64,000 bases of DNA, taken from positions 1 through 64,000 of the forward strand of contig JAMPEB010000007.1 of NCBI GenBank assembly GCA_023665475.1. Direction: 5' to 3'. A program made the translations under genes and the position numbers. The first letter of the stretch is position 1. Each line of letters begins with the position of its first letter. This DNA is from Lachnoclostridium sp. GTDB lineage: Bacteria > Bacillota > Clostridia > Lachnospirales > Lachnospiraceae. Shown here piece after piece: positions 26,512 to 36,513 of the stretch. Under the pieces are notes generated by a model. It was not told where the DNA came from. It did no database searches and worked only from the letters and a program-made list of their open reading frames with translations.

Positions 26512-27658
26512 CTCGGTGAAAAGAAAGAAGAAGAGGAAAAAGGTTAAAAAGCTTAAAATACTGAAAGCGCTTCTTCTTTCCCTGTTAGGATTCGCCATAG
26601 CGGTTCCTGCCGTTATCTTATGTTTGGCGTTTATCGGAGTTTACAGGGAAGAACATCAAGATGTGTCATACGATACGGAAGCGGGCAGAGAGCAAATCTG
26701 GGAAAATCGCATAAGTAATATTATTCTGGCCGGGGTGGTCATATATGAATACGCCCCCCCGAAGTATAATTTCAAATTGGATGAAATCACGGTGGAGATT
26801 AGCGTGAGCGGGGGAACCGCAGAAAAGGAATATGACATCGCCTTTGTAAATGACCTTCACCTGATTACAGACAGTAAGCCGGGAGATGTATTGGAGGAGA
26901 AGCTGCCGACGGTGAGGGAGCGGCATGATAATTTGTCGGTGACGGCGGATGGCGTACATGCCGAAGAGCTTTGGCCCGAAGTAATTAAGTTTCTCAACTA
27001 TCATAATTTTGATGCTGTCATTTTCGGCGGGGATATATTGGATTATTGCAGTCATTCCAATATGGCCGCCTTGACGGAAGGGTTTGATAACCTTAAGTAT
27101 CCAAAGGAAAAGGTGTTGTATCTTCGGTCGGATCATGATTATGGCGGATGGTATGGCGGAGGTATCTTTACGGATATGGACGGTTTTATGGCTCAGGCAG
27201 AGCTTTGGGATGGCGACCAAAGTGAAGGATGGATTGCATTTGACGATTTCCTGATTGTGGGAATCAACAAATCCTATCAAAACCTTTCGGATGAGAGACT
27301 GCAATTTCTTATGGGAAAGCTGAATGCAGAAAAACCGGTGATTGTGGCTACGCATGTGCCTTTTTATTCCGAGGTGGACGAATCTCTTGCAGAGAAATCC
27401 ATGGAAGTACGGAACAGAATCTATTATTGGAATCAGGAGGATTCTTCTTATTCTCCGGACCAGAATACACAGAAACTGATAGACAGTATGTATGATGAGG
27501 ATTCCAATGTGGTACAAATTCTGGCAGCGCATCTGCATGCGGCATGGGACGGAAATGTCACGGAACATGTGAAAGAGCATATTTTCGCTCCGGCTTATGA
27601 AGGCAGGATTGGAGTAATACATGTAAGGACAGTGAATGATAAGGAGGGTAATCGCTAG
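26504..27658 (+). CDS. Membrane-anchored metallophosphoesterase
   Basis: Predicted metal-dependent phosphoesterase of 384 residues. After a very basic start, one hydrophobic helix (about 20-45) anchors it, with the enzyme outside. Calcineurin-type motifs are visible in order: NDLHL, GGDILD, SDHD, THVPF and AAHLHA. The usual GNHD is SDHD here, so the metal-bridging Asn is Asp. It begins with GTG, inside the last codons of the zinc-ribbon gene, and ends against the next gene. Substrate unknown. Confidence 0.8.
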   Translation: MSNSVKRKKKRKKVKKLKILKALLLSLLGFAIAVPAVILCLAFIGVYREEHQDVSYDTEAGREQIWENRISNIILAGVVIYEYAPPKYNFKLDEITVEISVSGGTAEKEYDIAFVNDLHLITDSKPGDVLEEKLPTVRERHDNLSVTADGVHAEELWPEVIKFLNYHNFDAVIFGGDILDYCSHSNMAALTEGFDNLKYPKEKVLYLRSDHDYGGWYGGGIFTDMDGFMAQAELWDGDQSEGWIAFDDFLIVGINKSYQNLSDERLQFLMGKLNAEKPVIVATHVPFYSEVDESLAEKSMEVRNRIYYWNQEDSSYSPDQNTQKLIDSMYDEDSNVVQILAAHLHAAWDGNVTEHVKEHIFAPAYEGRIGVIHVRTVNDKEGNR

Positions 27659-28674
27659 TGTGGAAAAGGAAAAATTATTTTAAAGGTATTTTGTGTTTTG
27701 CGCTTGCCGGGCTGCTTTCGCTGCAGTGTGCAGTGTCTGTCCGTGCGGATGAAGATGAGGCAGCCGTGGCGGTGAAATCCAAACCGGGCGAGGTATATGC
27801 CTATGATGCGGAAAATGCTTACGGTCAGAGATTTTTTGTGCCGACACAGGTATATCAGTTTGGCGGGGAATTTTATATTGCAGACGCTTATAACAACCAG
27901 ATGCTGCATACCAATAATGTAAATAATGCTCCCGAAGGATGGAAAACTGTGGGCAGGGATCTCAATCGTCCTCATGCCATCGCCAGTGACGGCACGATTT
28001 ATCTTGTGGTGGATACGGACAACAACAGGATTGTCACCTATACCAAAACGGAGACGGGATATCAGTTGGTTGAAAGTATTGAGAATGTAGGTGTCCGCCC
28101 GCATTATGTTGTTTATGACAAGGCTACGAAACAATTTTATGTATGGAGTTCCATGACCGGAACCATGTACATATATAAGAGATCAGACAAGGGGCTTAAT
28201 CTTACTTTAAAGCAGACCAAGACCATTAAGGAACTTGAGGGTCATTATACCCGTTCTTTTACGATACAGAATAACACGATTTATTTTCCTTGCGTAGGTA
28301 CAAGTGCCATATATGCCGTAAATAAGAGTAATTTCAAGGTGACGGCAGCGTATTCGGTGGCTGCTGAGTTAAACGAAACGGTTCAAGTAATGCGTATACA
28401 GAATTATTACTATCTTATAACATCAGCAAATCCTGCCAACGAGCAGGCGGTGGCGATGATTGCCAGATCGAAAACGCTTGAGGGATTCGGGAACGGCAAT
28501 TATGAAAATATCGGCTCGATGTTCGAGGAATTGGACGGAATTCCATATTATATCACGCAGGGAGAAGACGGGCATTTTTATACTCCCGTGATAGAAGGAT
28601 CAGGTAATGCATATATATGCCAGTTTGATATTGTGAATGATGCTATCACCAATGTAAATCATATGAAATATTAA
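27658..28674 (+). CDS. Secreted beta-propeller-like protein of unknown function
   Basis: Protein of 338 residues with a signal peptide (basic start, hydrophobic core, cleavage probably after SVRA near residue 30). The rest has repeated beta-rich blocks such as FYIADAYNNQ, IYLVVDTDNNRIV and FYVWSSMTGTMYIY, the look of an NHL or six-bladed propeller. GTG start overlapping the TAG of the previous gene, with AAGGAGGG about 11 bases upstream. As third gene of the operon it may bind the same outside target as the phosphoesterase. Confidence 0.7.
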   Translation: MWKRKNYFKGILCFALAGLLSLQCAVSVRADEDEAAVAVKSKPGEVYAYDAENAYGQRFFVPTQVYQFGGEFYIADAYNNQMLHTNNVNNAPEGWKTVGRDLNRPHAIASDGTIYLVVDTDNNRIVTYTKTETGYQLVESIENVGVRPHYVVYDKATKQFYVWSSMTGTMYIYKRSDKGLNLTLKQTKTIKELEGHYTRSFTIQNNTIYFPCVGTSAIYAVNKSNFKVTAAYSVAAELNETVQVMRIQNYYYLITSANPANEQAVAMIARSKTLEGFGNGNYENIGSMFEELDGIPYYITQGEDGHFYTPVIEGSGNAYICQFDIVNDAITNVNHMKY

Positions 28675-28770
28675 GAAGCAGTGGTTTCTATAAGAATTCG
28701 TCTTAAATCAGTGTCAAAAGGATTTTGCCTGCAAGGGGTGGCTTTTGGCACTTTCTGCATGCCGGTGGTA

Positions 28771-28848
28771 CTGTTCTTGCGTTTTTCGGTGTAAGATATA
28801 AAATTTCTTAGCTTGTGTGCTTTACAAGATTAGAAATTTTTCTCACAC
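28771..28848 (+). repeat. Two-hairpin intergenic repeat, copy 2
   Basis: Matches copy 1 at 16213-16297 from CTTGCGTTTTTCGG onward. Hairpin two runs from 28789 to 28848. In the inner stem both partners changed together, CTTGT/ACAAG instead of CTTGC/GCAAG. The left arm of hairpin one is lost. Confidence 0.8.
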
Positions 28849-28899
28849 TTTTCATTTATGAAGAGGAGCCGCACTGCAGAAAGCGGAATGGAGGTAAAC

Positions 28900-30261
28900 A
28901 TGAAGGATAAAACGACAGAGCTCTTTGCTAATGCACCTGTGCCTAAAGCCGTGATCAGCAATATTATACCCTCTATTATCAGTATGATCATGGTGCTTTT
29001 ATATAATCTGGCGGACACCTTTTTTATCGGGCAGACCAAGAATGCCTATATGGTGGCGGCTGTTTCCATTGCAACGCCTGTGTTTTTGATTTTTATGGCA
29101 GTGGGCATGTTGTTCGGAATCGGCGGAACTTCCTTGATTTCCCGTATGTTGGGGGAAGGAAAAGAAGAAAAGGCAAAAAATACATCCGCCTTTTGTTTTT
29201 GGACAGGTCTTACCATAGGCATTTTTGCAATGGCATTTATCTGGATTTTTGTAAAGCCCATCTGTAGTTTGGTGGGAGCAAGTAAGGATACCATGGAATA
29301 TGCCTCGCAGTATCTGAATATTGTGGCAGTGGGCATTCCCTTTCTGATAGTCAGCAATACTTTCAGTAATGTGATACGGTCTGAAGGAAAGGCGAAAACC
29401 GCTATGGCAGGCATGATTATCGGAAATATGGTAAATATTGTGCTTGATCCGGTGATGATTCTGGGATTGCATTGGAATGTGGCGGGAGCAGCGGTCGCTA
29501 CTGTGCTGGGCAATATTGCCTCGGCGGTTTTTTACCTGAGACATTTACTTTCAAAAAATACTATGCTGTCCATTCACATAAAGGATTATCGTGTGGGGAA
29601 CCAGATTGCGTCGGGAGTCTGCGCGATTGGAATCCCTGCTTCTTTAAACAGTATTTTGATGAGCGTGTCCAATATTTTAATCAATAATGTCATGACAAGG
29701 TATGGAGATATGGCGGTTGCCGGGCTTGGCGTTGCCATGAAGGTAAATATGATTGTGGTGATGTTATTGATAGGATTGGGCAGTGGGATTCAGCCTTTAT
29801 TGGGTTATTGTTATGGGGCGGGAAATAAAAAGCGCTATGTGGAGGTACTGAAATTTTCGCTTTTTCTGGCATTTGGATTAAGCCTTGTTATGACGGTGAT
29901 ATGCTATGTGTTTGCGGGACCTTTGGTAACAGCGTTTCTGGATAATGCGGATGCTTTTGAATTTGGAATGTCTTTCTCGAGAACCTATATTTTATCGGGA
30001 CCGATTTTGGGAATTTTGTTTGTATTTGTGAATGCCATTCAATCTACAGGAGCCGCGCTGCCTTCTTTGATTCTGTCTATCAGCAGGCAGGGGCTTTTGT
30101 ATATTCCCATACTTGCGGTTTTCAGCAGGATTTTCGATTCTGCCAGAATGGTGGCAATGGCGCAGCCTGTTACGGATTATCTGGCAGCGGCATTGGCAGC
30201 GGTATTATTTGCCTTTACTTATAAAAAGTATTTTAATAAGTTTAAAAGCCCTTCTCCTTAA
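28900..30261 (+). CDS. MATE family multidrug efflux transporter
   Basis: Membrane protein of 453 residues with about twelve hydrophobic segments, in two similar halves of six. IGGTSLISRMLGEGKEEKAKN and GLGSGIQPLLGYCYGAGNKKRY are matching loops of MATE (DinF/NorM-like) exporters that use sodium or protons. The ATG at 28900 is chosen because GGAGG lies 6 bases upstream; an in-frame ATG at 28858 lacks one. Its end overlaps the end of the convergent hydrolase gene by 20 bases. Confidence 0.9.
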   Translation: MKDKTTELFANAPVPKAVISNIIPSIISMIMVLLYNLADTFFIGQTKNAYMVAAVSIATPVFLIFMAVGMLFGIGGTSLISRMLGEGKEEKAKNTSAFCFWTGLTIGIFAMAFIWIFVKPICSLVGASKDTMEYASQYLNIVAVGIPFLIVSNTFSNVIRSEGKAKTAMAGMIIGNMVNIVLDPVMILGLHWNVAGAAVATVLGNIASAVFYLRHLLSKNTMLSIHIKDYRVGNQIASGVCAIGIPASLNSILMSVSNILINNVMTRYGDMAVAGLGVAMKVNMIVVMLLIGLGSGIQPLLGYCYGAGNKKRYVEVLKFSLFLAFGLSLVMTVICYVFAGPLVTAFLDNADAFEFGMSFSRTYILSGPILGILFVFVNAIQSTGAALPSLILSISRQGLLYIPILAVFSRIFDSARMVAMAQPVTDYLAAALAAVLFAFTYKKYFNKFKSPSP

Positions 30262-31597
30262 GCCCCGCAAATATTTGCACATAAAATTCCGCTACATCAA
30301 AACCCGGAATGTTTTGGTGGGTCAGGTCAATCATGTCGCCATGGGAGATACCTCTTTGGCCGGCAGACACAAGACCGAGATAATGTCCGTAAACAGCGGA
30401 GGAGATACTGACAAGACCGTCATTTTCTCCTTCGTATTTTTTTACTAATAAATATCCCAGATTTAAAGGAAATCCGGCGCTGTTGGCAGAGTGCATCTTA
30501 GACATGGAACTTTGATAGTAAACCTTGGGACTGTCCGGCACATTTTCGTTAAAAGCGGCACAGGCGTCGGCAGTCAGGTCTTTGATACCCGCCAGAAAGT
30601 CCGGAGCGTCATCTCCCAGCTTACGGAACAGGGTATTATAGCGGTTGGCTGTAAACTGTATCAGCCAATCGGGCAGGCTGCCCAGCAAGGCGTCTACAAA
30701 AAGGCATCCTCTGTGTGGCGTATTGATAGTGGTCAGAGATGCGATTTTATCTGCCATGCCGAGTTTGCTTATGACATATCTGGTATCCAGACCGCCCTTG
30801 GAATGTGCCACCACATTGACCTTTTCTGCATCGGTTTCCCGTAGGACCCGTTCAATTTCTGCTTTTACTTCCGCAGCGCTGGCTGCTATGCTTAATGAGG
30901 ATTGCTGGCTGCCATAATAGACTATGGCGCCATTCTTTTTTAAGGCTTGAGGCACCCGTCCCCAATAGTTTAAAAACTGCCAGTCCCTGAAAAAGATGCC
31001 ATGTACCATCACTACGGGATACCGGGTCCGGCAGACGGCGTTTTCTACACGGGTGGAGTCCAGAAGATGGCGGTTTCTCTCATAATATAATTCCCTGCGT
31101 ACCGTGGAGCACCATTTGACAAACAGAATCAGGTTGACGGGTACAATCCACCAGAAAAAGAACATGAGTACCCGAAGTCCGGCACCGAGTTGTGAAGAGG
31201 TAATACAGGTGCGCCAGAATCCGTTGAGATAATGAATCAACAGTGTAAACCATGCAACGAGTCCGTTTGTCAGGGCAAGCAGCAGGAGGGAACGGTCTGG
31301 GAAAATAAGATTTCCCCACAATGACAGGCAGACAAGATATCCCATGATTTCCAAAAAGAAAGCGGGCAGGGCGGAGCGGATAAGTTCATAGCCGCCGGAA
31401 AGTATGCGGACCCGCAATGTCATATGCTTTTCCTGACAGGGGAAAATCTGTGTCAGGATATATGCGGTGAGGATAAAGAAAACCAAAGCAAGACGAATCA
31501 GGATATTGACATGGCCCGATATCAGGCGGTTGAGGAGCAGTATATTCATCATTAGCAGTACGCAGATTGTGCAGCGTATTCTCGAAAAATATCTCAT
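30242..31597 (-). CDS. Membrane-bound alpha/beta hydrolase, lipase-like
   Basis: About 451 residues. The first 165 have four to five membrane segments. An alpha/beta hydrolase follows: VVMVHGIFFRDW carries the oxyanion part, VVAHSKGGLDTRY the nucleophile Ser in AHSKG, and NTPHRG is typical of triacylglycerol lipases and LipA-type esterases. The catalytic Asp and His are probably in ENDGLVS and RGISHGDMID. The start at 31597 has GAAAGG 6 bases upstream; 31612 is the other choice. Substrate is inferred as a lipid or ester. Confidence 0.8.
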   Translation of the reverse strand: MRYFSRIRCTICVLLMMNILLLNRLISGHVNILIRLALVFFILTAYILTQIFPCQEKHMTLRVRILSGGYELIRSALPAFFLEIMGYLVCLSLWGNLIFPDRSLLLLALTNGLVAWFTLLIHYLNGFWRTCITSSQLGAGLRVLMFFFWWIVPVNLILFVKWCSTVRRELYYERNRHLLDSTRVENAVCRTRYPVVMVHGIFFRDWQFLNYWGRVPQALKKNGAIVYYGSQQSSLSIAASAAEVKAEIERVLRETDAEKVNVVAHSKGGLDTRYVISKLGMADKIASLTTINTPHRGCLFVDALLGSLPDWLIQFTANRYNTLFRKLGDDAPDFLAGIKDLTADACAAFNENVPDSPKVYYQSSMSKMHSANSAGFPLNLGYLLVKKYEGENDGLVSISSAVYGHYLGLVSAGQRGISHGDMIDLTHQNIPGFDVAEFYVQIFAGLKEKGF

Positions 31598-31660
31598 TGG
31601 TATCCTTTCCATGCTTCATTTATCTATCTGAAATTTATTATAACATCTTTTTGGTATCTA

Positions 31661-31669
31661 TGGTATAAT
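31661..31669 (+). promoter_or_regulatory. Extended -10 promoter for dnaE
   Basis: TGGTATAAT at 31661-31669 is an extended -10 box, 45 bases before dnaE. No good -35 box is seen, as often with this type. Confidence 0.5.
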
Positions 31670-31713
31670 GATTTTGCTATCACTATATTTACCAATAGAA
31701 AAGGAGCATCCCC

Positions 31714-34700
31714 ATGGCATTTGCACATCTTCATGTACATACGGAATATTCGCTTTTGGACGGTTCCAATAAAATAAAAGAATATGTGGCGCGGGTGAAG
31801 GAATTGGGGATGGACAGCGCCGCCATCACAGATCATGGCGTTATGTACGGGGTCATTGATTTTTATCGCGCGGCCAAAGCCGAAGGGATTAAACCCATTC
31901 TGGGCTGCGAGGTTTATGTGGCGCCCAATTCGCGTTTTGATAAGGAAGCAGTCAACGGAGAAGACCGCTATTATCATCTGGTGCTGCTGGCGGAAAATAA
32001 TCAGGGTTATGCCAATCTGATGAAAATTGTCAGCAAAGGCTTTACGGAAGGATACTATTATAAGCCAAGGGTGGATATGGAGGTTTTGACTCAGTTTCAT
32101 GAGGGAATCATTGCGCTGTCCGCCTGTCTTGCAGGAGAGGTGCAAAGATATATTGTCATGGGACAGAATGAGGAGGCAAGAAAGGCGGCATTAAAGTATG
32201 AAGCCTGCTTTGGAAAAGGCAATTATTTTCTGGAATTGCAAGACCATGGCATCCCGCAGCAGAAACAGGTCAATATGGAACTGATGAAGATGAGCAGGGA
32301 ACTGGATATTCCTTTGGTTGCCACCAATGATGTGCATTACACTTATCCGGAGGATGCGGATTCCCATGATATCCTGCTCTGTCTTCAGACGGCAAAGAAA
32401 CTCTCGGATGAAAACCGTATGCGGTATGAAGGCGGTCAATATTATGTAAAGAGCGAAGAGGAGATGAAAACGCTGTTTCCCTATGCGTGGGAGGCGGTGG
32501 AAAATACCCAGCGCATTGCCGACCGCTGTAATGTGGAAATTGAGTTTGGCGTGACCAAGCTGCCGGAGTATAAGGTGCCGGAGGGATATGATTCTTGGAG
32601 TTACCTGAATTATCTTTGCAAACAAGGGCTTTCAGAGCGTTACGGCGATGAGAATCTGCCCGCAGGGGACACAGGCAGGACCTTGGGTGAGAGGCTTACT
32701 TATGAACTGGATGTTATCCGCAAGATGGGATATGTGGATTATTTTCTTATCGTGTGGGATTTTATTAATTATGCCCGCGAGAACAATATTCCTGTAGGAC
32801 CGGGGAGAGGCTCTGCGGCGGGAAGCATTGTGTCTTATTGTTTGAAAATTACCGATATTGACCCTATCCGGTATAATTTGCTTTTTGAGAGGTTTTTAAA
32901 TCCGGAGCGTGTGTCCATGCCGGATATCGATATCGATTTCTGTTTTGAGAGAAGGCAGGAAGTCATCGATTATGTGAGCCGCAAGTACGGAGCAGAGAAA
33001 GTGGTGCAGATTGTCACTTTCGGAACACTGGCGGCAAGGGGAGTGATCCGGGATGTGGCGCGGGTCATGGATTTACCCTATGCTTTGGCGGATTCCATCG
33101 CAAAATTGGTGCCGAGAGAGTTGAACATCACATTGGACCGGGCGTTGGAAATGAATCCGGAGCTTCGTAAGCTTTATCAGGAAGATGAACAGGTTACTTA
33201 TCTGATTAATATGTGTAAAAGGCTGGAAGGGCTGCCGAGGCACACTTCCATGCATGCAGCGGGAGTGGTTATCTGTCCGAAAGCGGCAGATGAGTTTGTG
33301 CCTTTGTCCAGAGGCTCCGACGGTTCTATTACCACCCAGTTTACTATGACCACGCTGGAGGAATTGGGACTTTTGAAAATGGACTTTCTGGGACTTAGAA
33401 CCCTTACGGTCATTCACGATGCCGTGAATTTTATTGCGGAGCGTACCAAAGAAACGATTGATTTGGAACAGATAGATTATAATGATCCGGCAGTGCTTGC
33501 TTCCATCGGAACCGGCAGGACGGATGGAATATTCCAGTTAGAGAGCGGCGGAATGAAGAGCTTCATGAAAGAGTTAAAGCCGCAGAATCTGGAAGATATC
33601 ATTGCGGGGATTTCCCTGTACCGGCCGGGTCCTATGGACTTTATTCCCAAATATATCGAAGGCAAGAACCGGCATGGGGAGGTCAGTTATCTCTGCCCGC
33701 AGCTTGAGCCTATTTTATCCCCGACCTATGGCTGTATCGTGTATCAGGAACAGGTGATGCAGATTGTGCGTGACTTGGGGGGTTATACTTTAGGCAGAAG
33801 CGATTTGGTGCGTCGTGCCATGAGTAAGAAGAAACAGTCCGTCATGGAAAAAGAGCGTGCCAATTTCATCTATGGAAATAAAGAAGAAGGGGTGCCGGGC
33901 TGTATTGCCAACGGCATCAGCGAACAGGTTGCGGGGCAGATTTATGAGGACATGATGGATTTTGCAAAATATGCTTTCAATAAATCCCATGCGGCATGTT
34001 ATGCAGTGGTTGCTTATCAGACCGCATGGTTAAAGTATTATTATCCCGTGGAATTTATGGCGGCTCTTTTGACTTCAGTGATAGACAACTCCAGAAAGGT
34101 GTCCGAATATATTCTGACTTGCCGAAATATGGGTATTGAATTGCTTCCTCCCGATATCAATCAGGGTCAGAGCGGATTTTCGGTTTCGGACGGCAGTATA
34201 CGCTATGCCCTGACTGCTATCAGAGGCGTGGGGCGTTCCGCGATTGACGGCATTGTGCAGGAAAGAAAAGAACACGGTCCTTTTTTAAGCCTGAAGGATT
34301 TTATTTCCCGTACCTCGGACAAGGATGTAAATAAACGGGCAATAGAGAGCTTTATCAAGGCGGGGGCGCTTGACAGTCTGGGCGGCACCAGAAAGCAGTT
34401 TATGAGCGTGTATGTGCAGATGGTGGACAGCGCCGCCAAGGATAGAAAAAGCAATATGGCAGGACAGATGTCGCTGTTTGACATTGTTGGGGAAGAGTCC
34501 AGAGCGGAGTTTGACATTATGCTGCCGGATGTGGGAGAATACACGAGGGAAATGCTGCTTGCCTTTGAGAAAGAGGTGCTGGGCATTTATATCAGCGGGC
34601 ATCCTTTGGAGGCGGAGCGGGAATTATGGCAGAAGCACATTACCGCTTATACCAATGATTTTGTCCTGAACGAAGAAAGCGGCACCGCGGCCGTGCCGGA

Positions 34701-35304
34701 TAACGCCACTGTCATAGTGGGCGGTATGATTGCGGACAAGACCATCAAATATACCAAGAATGATAAAATTATGGCATTCTTAAATCTGGAAGATTTGGTG
34801 GGAAATGTGGAGGTTATCGTGTTCCCCAAGGATTATGAGCAATATGGCAGCATTCTTATGGAAGATGCCAAAATATTTGTCAAAGGGCGGGCGTCCGTGG
34901 AGGAGGAAAAGAATGCAAAACTGATTTTGGAACAGATTGCCACCTTTGAAGAAGCTGTCGGAAAATCAAGCGGGGAGCTTTTTGCCGATGCAAGGAAAAA
35001 CTTTGTCAAAGCAGCGCCACAGAGACAGAGAGAGCCGAAGGAACCCGAAGGGCAAACGATAAGCAAAATGCCGAGAGGGGTCTGGGTACAGTTTGCGGAT
35101 GCCAAGAGCTATGAGGAACAGGAACAGAAGCTGTTTCGGGTCATTGCAGATTCCGATGGAAATGACGATGTTGTCATTTATTTGAAGAACACCAGGGCAA
35201 TCAAGGTTTTGCCGGCAAATCGGCGGGTTTGCGCGGATGAAATGCTCCGCGCCAGATTGGAGCAAACTTTTGGAGCGGAAAATATTAAGTTTTTGTTGAA
35301 ATGA
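31714..35304 (+). CDS. dnaE: DNA polymerase III alpha subunit, DnaE type
   Basis: Replicative polymerase of 1196 residues, of the DnaE kind (the Firmicute PolC is a different gene). The N terminus is a PHP domain (HLHVHTEYSLLDG). The polymerase palm has GPGRGSAAGS and the catalytic MPDIDIDFCFERR near residue 405. Helix-hairpin-helix and OB-fold (VIVGGMIADKTIKYTKNDK) parts follow. AAAGGAG precedes the ATG. It may lay down the first stretch of lagging strand, as in other Firmicutes. Confidence 0.95.
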   Translation: MAFAHLHVHTEYSLLDGSNKIKEYVARVKELGMDSAAITDHGVMYGVIDFYRAAKAEGIKPILGCEVYVAPNSRFDKEAVNGEDRYYHLVLLAENNQGYANLMKIVSKGFTEGYYYKPRVDMEVLTQFHEGIIALSACLAGEVQRYIVMGQNEEARKAALKYEACFGKGNYFLELQDHGIPQQKQVNMELMKMSRELDIPLVATNDVHYTYPEDADSHDILLCLQTAKKLSDENRMRYEGGQYYVKSEEEMKTLFPYAWEAVENTQRIADRCNVEIEFGVTKLPEYKVPEGYDSWSYLNYLCKQGLSERYGDENLPAGDTGRTLGERLTYELDVIRKMGYVDYFLIVWDFINYARENNIPVGPGRGSAAGSIVSYCLKITDIDPIRYNLLFERFLNPERVSMPDIDIDFCFERRQEVIDYVSRKYGAEKVVQIVTFGTLAARGVIRDVARVMDLPYALADSIAKLVPRELNITLDRALEMNPELRKLYQEDEQVTYLINMCKRLEGLPRHTSMHAAGVVICPKAADEFVPLSRGSDGSITTQFTMTTLEELGLLKMDFLGLRTLTVIHDAVNFIAERTKETIDLEQIDYNDPAVLASIGTGRTDGIFQLESGGMKSFMKELKPQNLEDIIAGISLYRPGPMDFIPKYIEGKNRHGEVSYLCPQLEPILSPTYGCIVYQEQVMQIVRDLGGYTLGRSDLVRRAMSKKKQSVMEKERANFIYGNKEEGVPGCIANGISEQVAGQIYEDMMDFAKYAFNKSHAACYAVVAYQTAWLKYYYPVEFMAALLTSVIDNSRKVSEYILTCRNMGIELLPPDINQGQSGFSVSDGSIRYALTAIRGVGRSAIDGIVQERKEHGPFLSLKDFISRTSDKDVNKRAIESFIKAGALDSLGGTRKQFMSVYVQMVDSAAKDRKSNMAGQMSLFDIVGEESRAEFDIMLPDVGEYTREMLLAFEKEVLGIYISGHPLEAERELWQKHITAYTNDFVLNEESGTAAVPDNATVIVGGMIADKTIKYTKNDKIMAFLNLEDLVGNVEVIVFPKDYEQYGSILMEDAKIFVKGRASVEEEKNAKLILEQIATFEEAVGKSSGELFADARKNFVKAAPQRQREPKEPEGQTISKMPRGVWVQFADAKSYEEQEQKLFRVIADSDGNDDVVIYLKNTRAIKVLPANRRVCADEMLRARLEQTFGAENIKFLLK

Positions 35305-35409
35305 ATGGTAAAACCTATTGAAAAGCGGTAAAAAATGCATTAAAATGAAAGAATCAGAGGAAATATTTTATAAATATACATATGTGGTACGATTATGGGA
35401 GGTAGCATC

Positions 35410-36384
35410 ATGGCAAAAAAGATAAAGACAATCGGTGTTCTGACCAGCGGCGGCGACGCGCCGGGCATGAATGCCGCAATCCGTGCAGTTGTCCGTACTG
35501 CCATTGCCAGAGGCGTGGAAGTCAAGGGTATTAAAAAAGGGTATCAGGGACTTTTAAATGAAGAAATCAGACCTATGCTGGGCAAAGATGTATCCGATAT
35601 CATCCAGAGAGGCGGAACGGTTCTGGGCACTGCAAGAAGCATGGAGTTTAAAACGCCCGAGGGTCAGAAAAAGGGTGCGGAAATTTGTAAGAAGCACGGA
35701 ATTGACGGAATTGTCGTGATTGGAGGAGACGGTTCTTACCGTGGCGCGCAGGCATTGTCAAGATTGGGAATCAATACCATCGGCATTCCCGGAACCATTG
35801 ATTTGGATATCGCCTGTACAGAATATACCATTGGATTTGATACGGCTGTTAACACTGCCATGCAGGCAATCGACAAAGTAAAAGATACTTCTTCCTCCCA
35901 TGAAAGGTGCAGCATTATTGAGGTTATGGGGCGTCATGCGGGTTATATTGCGCTGTGGTGCGGTATTGCCAATGGGGCGGAAGATATTTTGCTGCCGGAG
36001 AAATATGATTTTCAGGAACAGAATATTATTAACAATATCATCAGTAACCGCAAGAAAGGGAAAACTCATCATTTAATCATCAATGCGGAAGGTATCGGGC
36101 ATTCCATTTCCATGGCGCGCAGAATCGAGGCGGCTACAGGTATAGAAACCCGCGCTACGATTCTGGGTTATATGCAGCGAGGCGGAAGTCCCACTGCAAA
36201 GGACCGCTATTATGCATCGATTATGGGCTCTTATGCGGTGGATATTATGCTGGGGGGCAAAACCAACAGAGTGGTAGGCTATCGACATGGCGAATTTGTG
36301 GATTTTGATATTGAGTCGGCGCTGAATATGGAAAAGAATATAGACGAATATCAGTTTGAGGTGTCGAAACTGCTTGCCATATAA
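35410..36384 (+). CDS. pfkA: ATP-dependent 6-phosphofructokinase
   Basis: Glycolysis: fructose 6-phosphate to fructose 1,6-bisphosphate. TSGGDAPGMNAAIRA and IGGDGSYRGA bind ATP; the Gly after GGDG points to the ATP rather than pyrophosphate form. The catalytic loop reads GTIDLDI, with Leu where most enzymes have Asn (TIDND), while both Asp are kept. The start at 35410 has GGGAGG upstream. Length 324 residues, normal. Confidence 0.93.
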   Translation: MAKKIKTIGVLTSGGDAPGMNAAIRAVVRTAIARGVEVKGIKKGYQGLLNEEIRPMLGKDVSDIIQRGGTVLGTARSMEFKTPEGQKKGAEICKKHGIDGIVVIGGDGSYRGAQALSRLGINTIGIPGTIDLDIACTEYTIGFDTAVNTAMQAIDKVKDTSSSHERCSIIEVMGRHAGYIALWCGIANGAEDILLPEKYDFQEQNIINNIISNRKKGKTHHLIINAEGIGHSISMARRIEAATGIETRATILGYMQRGGSPTAKDRYYASIMGSYAVDIMLGGKTNRVVGYRHGEFVDFDIESALNMEKNIDEYQFEVSKLLAI

Positions 36385-36513
36385 AAGGACGCAGGCTCTC
36401 AAGGCTTACATAGAACGGAACAGTGATAAAGTGATAACAGGAGGCGGCTGTACTTCTTGCAGGAGGACATGGCCGCTTTCTTCATATAAACTTTATGAAT
36501 GCGGAGGCTGACG

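Noticed and set aside
26666..27622. A 318-codon minus-strand open frame opposite the phosphoesterase
   Set aside because: Its His/Ile-rich composition is typical of an antisense shadow and the plus-strand gene has clear enzyme motifs.
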